A stretch of DNA of 64,000 nucleotides from Saprospirales bacterium (GTDB taxonomy: Bacteria > Bacteroidota > Bacteroidia > Chitinophagales > Saprospiraceae). The stretch's first letter is position 1. Every line of letters starts with the position of its first letter. The translations under genes were made by a program, and so were the position numbers. The DNA is taken from assembly GCA_016719895.1 (NCBI GenBank), contig JADJYG010000030.1, positions 186,001 to 250,000 of the forward strand, given 5' to 3'. The notes under the pieces are model-generated. The model was given only the letters and a program-made list of their open reading frames with translations, searched no databases and had not been told where the DNA came from. This document shows, piece by piece, positions 44,363-51,046 of this stretch.

Positions 44363-45499
44363 ATGTGTACGTTTCTCGCGGTATTCCTGTTCGGCCTGTT
44401 TGTAGCCGCCACCCTGGTTCAAATTGCCTTCTGGCAACTGGTCTTCGCACGCTGCTCGTTGGGCATTGAACGTTCCAAAATGTCTGATGGCAAATGTTCC
44501 AGCGGAGAACCGGTGTCTGTGCTTTTATGCGTCCGCAACGAAGCGGATAACCTGCGGCGCAACCTGCCGGTGATCCTGGAGCAACAATATCCGGCGTTCG
44601 AGGTGCTGGTGATCGACGACGATTCGACGGACGGCACAGCGGCCGCGCTCCGGCAATTTCAGAAAACATACGCCCACCTGCGCGTGCTGCACGCAGGCCC
44701 GAAAACCCGGCCGGGCAAGAAGGCGGCGCTGGAGCAGGGCATCCGGGCGGCGCGCTTCGAGTGGCTGGCGTTCACCGACGCCGACTGCCGGCCGGCCGGC
44801 TCGCATTGGCTTCGACAGTTGTCGGCTGGCTTTGGGACCCCGTCGGCTGCGGTGGAGATCGTACTCGGCTATGGGCCCTACCGGCAGGCGCCGGGAGCGC
44901 TCAACCGCTGGATACGCTTTGAAACGGTGCAAACGGCCATGCAGTATTTTTCCTTCGCCCGGATCGGGCTGCCGTACATGGGCGTTGGCCGGAACCTGGC
45001 CTGGCGCCGGCAGGTGTTTGAGCGGGTGGGTGGTTTTGACGCACACGCCAGCCTGGCCTCCGGCGATGACGATTTGTTGGTGAACGCCGCCGCCCGCCGG
45101 CACAATACTGCGGTATGCCTGGACCCCGCAGCGTTCGTATATTCGGAGGGCGAACCGGGCTGGCGGCAATGGTGGCGCCAAAAACAGCGGCATCTCCAGG
45201 CAGGCCGCCAGTACAGGCCGGAGCACCAGGCGTTGTTGGGTTTGCTGGCATTAACACAAGTCCTGCATTATTTTTTGTTAATCCCTCTGGCGTCTTCCGA
45301 TTTTGGCATAATTTCTGTTGTATTATACGCTATTCGGATGGCCTCCGCCTTCCCGATTTATTGGAAAGTCCTGCGCCAGTTTCGCGATGAGCAACTTTTA
45401 ATCTGGTTTCCGCTGCTCGATGCGCTACTGGCATTCTATTATGCGGTATTTGTGCCGCTCGTTTTAATCCGTTCCAATTATCTAATCTCATGGAAGTAA
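44363..45499 (+). CDS. family 2 glycosyltransferase, membrane-bound
   Basis: 378 residues. An N-terminal transmembrane helix (FLAVFLFGLFVAATLVQIAFW) is followed by a GT-A domain with SVLLCVRNEADNL, EVLVIDDDSTDGTA, FTDADCRPA (DxD-type metal site) and RRQVFERVGGFDAHASLASGDDDLL, then a QxxRW-like region (WRQWWRQKQRHLQAG) and C-terminal hydrophobic segments. It likely adds sugars to lipid or polysaccharide precursors at the inner membrane; acceptor unknown. It is followed by a terminator hairpin and convergent with the M23 peptidase. Confidence 0.9.
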   Translation: MCTFLAVFLFGLFVAATLVQIAFWQLVFARCSLGIERSKMSDGKCSSGEPVSVLLCVRNEADNLRRNLPVILEQQYPAFEVLVIDDDSTDGTAAALRQFQKTYAHLRVLHAGPKTRPGKKAALEQGIRAARFEWLAFTDADCRPAGSHWLRQLSAGFGTPSAAVEIVLGYGPYRQAPGALNRWIRFETVQTAMQYFSFARIGLPYMGVGRNLAWRRQVFERVGGFDAHASLASGDDDLLVNAAARRHNTAVCLDPAAFVYSEGEPGWRQWWRQKQRHLQAGRQYRPEHQALLGLLALTQVLHYFLLIPLASSDFGIISVVLYAIRMASAFPIYWKVLRQFRDEQLLIWFPLLDALLAFYYAVFVPLVLIRSNYLISWK

Positions 45500-45504
45500 T
45501 TGCG

Positions 45505-45545
45505 AACCCCGGTCAGATTGCAAGTCTGCACCGGGGTTTGTGTGT
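45505..45545. terminator. bidirectional terminator between glycosyltransferase and M23 peptidase
   Basis: AACCCCGGT...ACCGGGGTT with an inner CAGATT/AGTCTG pairing, followed by a T-rich run on the plus strand. It lies 5 bases after the glycosyltransferase stop and just before the convergent peptidase stop. Confidence 0.75.
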
Positions 45546-45547
45546 TT

Positions 45548-47302
45548 TCAGCGGATAAAATTCCGTTCAAACACGGCGGTATTGCCGCGGTCGTCTGTCA
45601 CTGCCAGGCGCAGGGTATGTTGGCCGGCGGCGATACGCCCATCAAACCGGTGCGTGAGCCGGGCGTGTTTCTGATCGTATTCGAATAAAATCCACTTGCC
45701 ATCCACGGTACCGCGGTACGAAAGGCCGTCGGCGTTGCCCTCGGTCCGGAAATCGTCGCTGATGCGCAATGCTATGGTGGCTTTCCGGCGCATATCGGCG
45801 CTAAAAATAAGCGGTTTGATGGTGGGTGGGGTGGTGTCTGCCACAATGCTATAGTCTCCGAAATCGCGCACCCGGGTTTCCAGGAATTCGCCGGTCCATT
45901 TTCCTCCGCAATTGACGGGCCGCCGGTTGCCGATCCGGGCGATGACGGCTTTGGGCCGAAGGGATTCGGGCAGATTGTCCGGGCGGAGCCGCAGCGTGCA
46001 ATACCGGTGCAGGGGCACGGCGTCATGGTGAATGTGATGCACGGGTGCAAACCAACCGGATCGGGGCGGACTGGCGCTGTATTGAAAAAAGAGCGTTTCG
46101 TACAGCGCCCCTTTGGGGATAGTCAGCGAGAATCCATCCAAATCAACATGGTTTTCCGATAGAAAGGGCAGTTCAAACTGATGGGGTGGGCGGGTTTGCG
46201 GCCCGGGTTCGGCGCGCAGAACCCAGAAGGTGATTTCGGAAATATTGTTGTAGGAGTCGGAAGCCTGGAGGGTGATGCGGGTTGGTTTTTCTTTGTACAA
46301 AGGGACAGCGCCAAGCGTCTCGGTGCGGGCGTAATTGGAAAGCCGGTCGCCGGGTAGTACGAAACAACGGTGAAACCAGGCTCCGTAGCGTTCGTGGGCG
46401 GCATAGTCGGCATGTGCGTTGAGGTAGCGGGATTCGTCAAAATCGATTTCGGCGGCGTGCCATTGAAAAGCGGGCTGGCCGTTGGCGAGCAGGGTAAGGG
46501 CGAAAAGGCCGTTTTTGTTGTGCGTGTTGCCGGTGGATTGATCGAAGGCTTTAAGCCCGAAGCCAACGCGCCAGGCCGGGATCCGTACGGTATCGCCTTT
46601 GACGCCATAGGCGCCGTTGGGGCGCCGTTCGATGGGAAAAGGCAGGCTCGATAGTACCTCGCGCTGTTCATTGAGGATATACACTTTCATGTCGCGCAGT
46701 TCCGGCGGCACCCGGTCGGGAATAGGCAGCCCGAACAAAAGCGGATTGAGCGCCTTTTGATCGGCGGACCGGCGGATTTCAAAATGTAAATGCGGGCCTT
46801 CCGAGCTGCCAGTATTGCCCATCCGGCCGATTTGTTCCCCTTTTTCCACCTTGAACGCGCCATCGGCCGGGTAAAGGTCGACCTCGAACCGTTCGCGTTT
46901 GTATTGGGCTTCTTTTACAAACCGTTCTACAGCAGCCGAAAACTTGTCGAGGTGGGCGTAGAGGGTCGTATAACCATTGGGGTGTTTTATGTACAACGCT
47001 TTTCCGTAGCCGCCTTCCTGCACCCGGATACGGTCGATAAACCCATCGGCTGCGGCATAAATCGGTTGGCCGATGCTGCCGGTGGCGCTACTGATATCGA
47101 TACCGGTGTGGAAATGATTGGAGCGCAATTCGCCAAAGGTGCCGGACAGTCGAATTGTTTCCAGCCCCACGGGCATCCGGAAGTAATCTTTCTGGAACGC
47201 CTCCGGCGGCGGTCGCCGCACTGCCGCCTTATCCACACCCGGTACCAACACCGGAAGCAGGCCCGCCAGGCTAAAAAATACGCGCAAAATCAAGGTCCAC
47301 AT
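45548..47302 (-). CDS. M23-family metallopeptidase (LytM-like)
   Basis: 584 residues. A signal peptide (about 1-22) precedes the peptidase domain with zinc ligands H65 and D69 in SNHFHTGIDIS, a catalytic His in TLYAHLDKFS (117) and the HLH pair H171/H173 in EGPHLHFEIR. A long C-terminal all-beta region of about 400 residues has Ig/FN3-like strands (LSIRISDDFRTEG-type, HTLRLAVTDDRGNTAVF). Peptidoglycan cross-bridge hydrolysis in the periplasm is the family role. All zinc residues are present, so it should be an active enzyme rather than an EnvC-like activator. Confidence 0.93.
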   Translation of the reverse strand: MWTLILRVFFSLAGLLPVLVPGVDKAAVRRPPPEAFQKDYFRMPVGLETIRLSGTFGELRSNHFHTGIDISSATGSIGQPIYAAADGFIDRIRVQEGGYGKALYIKHPNGYTTLYAHLDKFSAAVERFVKEAQYKRERFEVDLYPADGAFKVEKGEQIGRMGNTGSSEGPHLHFEIRRSADQKALNPLLFGLPIPDRVPPELRDMKVYILNEQREVLSSLPFPIERRPNGAYGVKGDTVRIPAWRVGFGLKAFDQSTGNTHNKNGLFALTLLANGQPAFQWHAAEIDFDESRYLNAHADYAAHERYGAWFHRCFVLPGDRLSNYARTETLGAVPLYKEKPTRITLQASDSYNNISEITFWVLRAEPGPQTRPPHQFELPFLSENHVDLDGFSLTIPKGALYETLFFQYSASPPRSGWFAPVHHIHHDAVPLHRYCTLRLRPDNLPESLRPKAVIARIGNRRPVNCGGKWTGEFLETRVRDFGDYSIVADTTPPTIKPLIFSADMRRKATIALRISDDFRTEGNADGLSYRGTVDGKWILFEYDQKHARLTHRFDGRIAAGQHTLRLAVTDDRGNTAVFERNFIR

Positions 47303-47441
47303 ACGGAGTAGTTGTTTTTTGAGCGACCGCCCAGTTCCGGATAACTACGGAATTGGTTACGCAAGATAAGGAGTTACCGGTCGAACGGCCAAGATTTTCC
47401 AAACTGGGGTGGGACAGGATTTTTTGTCCATAGAGGGATGG

Positions 47442-47543
47442 GACAGGATATTCAGGATTTTTCAGGATCGACAGGATTTTTTGTCCGTAGAGTGGCTGGT
47501 TCGAAAAATCCTGTCGATCCTGAAAAATCCTGAATATCCTGTC
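47442..47543. repeat. perfect 40-bp inverted repeat of ATCCTG units
   Basis: GACAGGATATTCAGGATTTT and the 20 bases after it (47442-47481) are exactly inverted at 47504-47543 across a 22-base loop. The arms consist of reiterated TCAGGAT/ATCCTG words, and additional loose copies (GGGACAGGATTTTTTGTCC) flank it from 47412 to 47580. The 310-base spacer around it holds no gene. Confidence 0.85.
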
Positions 47544-47615
47544 TGATCGCTCTACGGAAAAAAATCCTGTTCATCTTGTCTGGCCAGCCTCCGAAGGAGA
47601 AATATCATCTGGACA

Positions 47616-48353
47616 TCAAGCAATATCCTGTCCCGCCCCGGCAACGATCATCCCGTCGGCCAGTGTCCAGGCGCCAAGTAAGGACCGTTCGAACGTATTT
47701 TTGGTCAGGTAATCCAGAAATTTTTCGCGCGGGATATTCCGGGCGCCGAGGCTATGCAGGTGCAGGGTTTCCTGCTGGCAATCGATTAGCCAGAAACCGG
47801 CTTGATCGAGGGCGCGTACAAAGGTGATGAACCCGGCTTTTGACGCATTGGGCTCCAGGGCGAACATACTTTCGCCGAAAAACATTCGTCCAAGCGCAAG
47901 CCCGTACAGCCCCCCGACCAGCCGGCTGCCGGCCCAGACTTCCACGGAATGCGCCACGCCTTGCCGGTGGAGCTCGGTATAGCCCTCGATGAAGGCTTCC
48001 GATATCCACGAGCCATCCTGCCCATGGCGGGGTGTATTGGCGCAGGCCCGGATCACGCGTTCGAAACAAGTATCGAGGGAATAGTCGAATTTGCCCTGGT
48101 TGAACACGGCGCGCATGCTTTTTTGTACCTTCAGTTCCTTGGGAAACAATACAAATCGCGGGTCGGGCGAATACCAGAAAAAACTGCCGCCGTCTTCGAA
48201 CCAGGGAAAAATTCCGTTCCGGTAGGCCAGCACCAGGCGCTCGGGGCTCAGGTCGCCACCGACGGCTAACAGGCCGCCCGGCTCTGCCAGGGTAGGGTGG
48301 GGGAAGGCCATTTCGTGTGAATTAAGCCAGAATACGGGCATTTTCAGTGGCAT
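47616..48353 (-). CDS. aat: leucyl/phenylalanyl-tRNA-protein transferase
   Basis: 245 residues from the ATG at 48353; MPVFWLN at 48341 is an alternative. It attaches Leu or Phe to proteins with N-terminal Lys or Arg, creating primary N-degrons. Diagnostic motifs are GLLAVGGDLSPERLVLAYRNGIFPW, WYSPDPRFVL, HSVEVWAGSRLVGGLYGLALG, FFGESMF, and FWLIDCQQETLHLHSLGA. The ATG shares one base with the stop of clpS, the adaptor that recognises exactly those N-degrons, so the pathway's writer and reader are coupled. Confidence 0.96.
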   Translation of the reverse strand: MPLKMPVFWLNSHEMAFPHPTLAEPGGLLAVGGDLSPERLVLAYRNGIFPWFEDGGSFFWYSPDPRFVLFPKELKVQKSMRAVFNQGKFDYSLDTCFERVIRACANTPRHGQDGSWISEAFIEGYTELHRQGVAHSVEVWAGSRLVGGLYGLALGRMFFGESMFALEPNASKAGFITFVRALDQAGFWLIDCQQETLHLHSLGARNIPREKFLDYLTKNTFERSLLGAWTLADGMIVAGAGQDIA

Positions 48354-48640
48354 TAATCTTCGAGTACGGCCGACAAGCCGCGGTCGAGCAAAGCTTCACA
48401 CAACGGAAGCAGTTCGCCTTTTGGCCCGGTTTTTACCGTCGCCTTGCCTTTGAAATGAATGATGATCGACAATTGCTCGGCTTGCTCATGCGTATGTTTC
48501 AGGATTTCCATAAAACAGTGGATCACCCAATCGAACGAATTCACCTCGTCGTTGAACACAATAATATAGGCAGGAAGGTCGGAACCAAGATCGTCTTCCA
48601 CCAATATATCTTCTTCTTCTTCCCAGCGTGGTTTGGGCAT
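48353..48640 (-). CDS. clpS: ATP-dependent Clp protease adaptor ClpS
   Basis: 95 residues. The core ClpS fold signature YIIVFNDEVNSFDWVIHCFM provides the N-degron pocket (ND motif), and HTHEQAEQLSIIIHFKGKATV is the second helix with the MEVH-like segment. It delivers N-degron substrates to ClpA-type unfoldases. It lies 21 bases downstream of the peroxiredoxin and overlaps aat by one base. The Glu-rich N-terminal extension (EEEEDILVEDD) is a common flexible arm. Confidence 0.95.
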   Translation of the reverse strand: MPKPRWEEEEDILVEDDLGSDLPAYIIVFNDEVNSFDWVIHCFMEILKHTHEQAEQLSIIIHFKGKATVKTGPKGELLPLCEALLDRGLSAVLED

Positions 48641-48661
48641 GGTAATGAATTGTTTCAGGTT

Positions 48662-49150
48662 TCAGGCTTGCTCGCCCCCGCTGCGCATTGCCTGCAGGGT
48701 GTGGTGAATGGCTTCAAAATTCGGCAATTCGCCGGCATTTTCCAGCACTTCGGCGTAGCGCACTATTCCTTCCCCGTCAATCACAAAAGCGGAGCGTTTC
48801 GTCACGCCTTTCATGTCGAATACGAAGGTTTTGTACAATACGTCATATTTTTTACCAGCTGACCGGTTGAAATCGGACAGTAAGGGGAAATTAAACCGTT
48901 GCTCCTGCTTCCATTTGTCGAGGGCATAAATACTGTCTACTGAAATCGCCAGAATCTGGGCGCCCAGTTGTTCGTATTCCGCAAGGCTATCGCGCATCAG
49001 GCAAAGCTCTTTGGTGCAAACGCTGGTAAAGGCCAGCGGAAAAAACAGCAGTACGACGTTTTTCCCCCGGTAATCGCGAAGGTGTACCTGGGATTTATCG
49101 CTGGCGCGCAAGGAGAAATCGGGGGCTTTATCGCCGGGTTTGATTGTCAT
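48662..49150 (-). CDS. AhpC/TSA-type peroxiredoxin
   Basis: 162 residues. A thioredoxin-fold peroxidase with PDFSLRASDKSQV, NVVLLFFPLAFTSVCTKELC (peroxidatic Cys45, with Cys50 nearby), ILAISVDSIYALDKW, and the conserved Arg in KRSAFVIDGEG. It reduces hydroperoxides in the cytoplasm. The sequence is closest to the AhpE/1-Cys-like branch, though Cys50 might serve as a partner. Same direction as clpS-aat, probably one transcript. Confidence 0.93.
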   Translation of the reverse strand: MTIKPGDKAPDFSLRASDKSQVHLRDYRGKNVVLLFFPLAFTSVCTKELCLMRDSLAEYEQLGAQILAISVDSIYALDKWKQEQRFNFPLLSDFNRSAGKKYDVLYKTFVFDMKGVTKRSAFVIDGEGIVRYAEVLENAGELPNFEAIHHTLQAMRSGGEQA

Positions 49151-49213
49151 ACTAAAGGCGGGTATAGCGTTGATGGCGTGCGCAAAAGTAAAAAACCGCT
49201 TGCAACATGTCGT

Positions 49214-50611
49214 TTATTCAGGCAATTGTTTCAAAAACCACTCGCGTTCTGCCAGCGCGGGCGCCGCTGAAATCTGTTGCCGCAAGGCCAGTGCGGCGCT
49301 CCCATCATTCGGATTCACGGCGAGCATTTTGCGCATCAGGCGGACAACACTACTGTAGTAATCTTTATGGTAGCCGAGTACTTTTTTTCGTCGCAGGTAT
49401 ATTTCGATACTGTCCAGTTGGTTCTCCAGGGCGCTGTACTCGTCCATTTCGTAGTATATCTTGCATAAAATAGTTTTGGCCATCAGGTTTTGGAGCACAT
49501 CGTCGTATTCCATCCGAACCAGGTGTTGCATGGCCTGGCGGTAGTTGCCGGTATCGTAAAAGTACCGGGCCAGGTTGAAATTCAAGGCGCCCTCGCGGTG
49601 GTTGGCCGGCACCAGGGGCGCATATTCCTGTAAGAACTGGAACGCCCAGGCGTACTCGCCCAGGCTGAGGGCCGCCAGCGCGATATTGGTGTAGGTCCAG
49701 CGCGACAAGGCGCCGTTCTCCAACAGTGCGCCATGCTGAAGCCCCGATTGGTACAAATCGAAAACATCACGGAAATACTGCCCCTCGGCCTGGTTGATCC
49801 GGCGTATACAGAAATTGATGGCCATCAGGTATAAATCATGCACCTCCGACACGGGGAACCGGTCGGCATGGGAGTCCAGGATGGTCTTCAATTGGCGGAA
49901 ATGCGCGTCGCTGTCTGCGCCGCCCGCTTGTGCGAAATAGCCGTGGTAGTAAGCCGCCACGGATGGAATTTTCAGGTAGGCATGCCCCTTCAAAAAGGCC
50001 AGTACGGGCTTCAGCAGGCCGTCGTCGTAGGCGCGTTTCGACACCGACTGGTGGCTCAGCAAGAGGCATCCGGTGCGCAGTTTTTCGGAAATAAAAGCCA
50101 CATCCTGCGCGTCCGACAGCTCCTGGAGGTTGAAGGCTTTTGCACGCCCCTGTTGTTGCGATAAATGGTAGGCTTCCAGCTGCAGGCGGTAGTCGGCCCG
50201 GTGATAAGCAGCGCTGCGAAAAAGTTCGCCTTCCAGGCGCCGGCGGGCATACCGCAACATGCCGGCACTCAACCCGTCGAGGTGCAGCCGGCGCAACGCC
50301 TCCACCACCAGCACATGCCCGTCTTCCGGTGCTCGCTTCCAGGCTTCCAGTGCTAAAAATTGCTCTATGGCTTCCAGCAGATAACTCGTCAGGTGGTATA
50401 GCCGCTCCGGCGATTCGCCAAGCTGCCTGGCTACCACCGCCTTCTCCAACTCCGCGGCGGGTGCCTCCGGCAGGCGTGCGCGCAGGTACCGGTACAAAAG
50501 CCCGGCGCCGGCATGGGTGACGTGATACGGCGAGGCCATAAATTTATCTAAAGCGCGTAAAACGGACGGCGGCAGGGCCTGCAGGACTTGAAAAACGGGG
50601 GCAGATTGCAT
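49214..50611 (-). CDS. helical-repeat protein of unknown function
   Basis: 465 residues, helical throughout, with TPR-like pairs in the second half (YTNIALAALSLGEYAWAFQFL, NLARYFYDTGNYRQAMQHLVR, KTILCKIYYEMDEYSALENQL). There is no signal peptide, so it is likely cytoplasmic. The N-terminal region (LQALPPSVLRALDKFMASPY, LYHLTSYLLEAIEQFLALEAW) is typical of a Saprospiria-type hypothetical family. No catalytic residues are recognised. It may share a transcript with the downstream peroxiredoxin, 63 bases away. Confidence 0.75.
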   Translation of the reverse strand: MQSAPVFQVLQALPPSVLRALDKFMASPYHVTHAGAGLLYRYLRARLPEAPAAELEKAVVARQLGESPERLYHLTSYLLEAIEQFLALEAWKRAPEDGHVLVVEALRRLHLDGLSAGMLRYARRRLEGELFRSAAYHRADYRLQLEAYHLSQQQGRAKAFNLQELSDAQDVAFISEKLRTGCLLLSHQSVSKRAYDDGLLKPVLAFLKGHAYLKIPSVAAYYHGYFAQAGGADSDAHFRQLKTILDSHADRFPVSEVHDLYLMAINFCIRRINQAEGQYFRDVFDLYQSGLQHGALLENGALSRWTYTNIALAALSLGEYAWAFQFLQEYAPLVPANHREGALNFNLARYFYDTGNYRQAMQHLVRMEYDDVLQNLMAKTILCKIYYEMDEYSALENQLDSIEIYLRRKKVLGYHKDYYSSVVRLMRKMLAVNPNDGSAALALRQQISAAPALAEREWFLKQLPE

Positions 50612-50794
50612 GGCGCGTGTGAAATTTGGCGGTTGGCGGAAACGAAACGGCCGCTTCGTTCCGGTTTTTTAGAACGGGCGATGTTAAATGATTTCTGAAA
50701 AATATAAAACTATTTACCTTTTAAAATACTGATAATCAATTTTTAAATTTTTATAACCTGCGTATTTATTTCTTAAAACAGATAGAAAATGTCC

Positions 50795-50825
50795 TTGCCG
50801 GCGCTGGCAGATCCCGGCACTTTTG
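50795..50825 (+). promoter_or_regulatory. candidate Bacteroidota-type promoter
   Basis: A TTG element (50795) stands 20 bases before CACTTTTG (50818-50825), a 7-of-8 match to the TAnnTTTG minus-7 box of the phylum. It sits in an AT-rich divergent spacer and would place the palindromic element at 50889-51046 inside the transcript leader. Confidence 0.4.
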
Positions 50826-50888
50826 TACCGTCTTTCTCCGGCTAATCAACAAACCTGAATCAAGATGAATATTTCTCGTACGCTCGTA

Positions 50889-51046
50889 AGCATCGTGTCC
50901 TTAATAACTGTCCATTTTGGCGGCATCTCTTTGCCCCAGGCTTCGTTCCAAAAACAGTTATATAGTACACTATACGCCTGTTTTGAGGCCTTGTCTGGAC
51001 CCAAAACCTGCTCCCCAAACTGGAAAGTCATTAAGGACACGATGCT
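50889..51046. repeat. ~158-bp imperfect palindrome at the 5' end of a T9SS cargo gene
   Basis: It begins AGCATCGTGTCCTTAAT and ends ATTAAGGACACGATGCT. The two ~75-base arms align along their whole length with scattered mismatches (CTGTCCATTTTGG versus CTTTCCAGTTTGG; TATAGT at the centre). It has no gene of its own and looks MITE-like. The right end contributes the ATG at 51042 from which the following exported protein can start. Confidence 0.75.
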
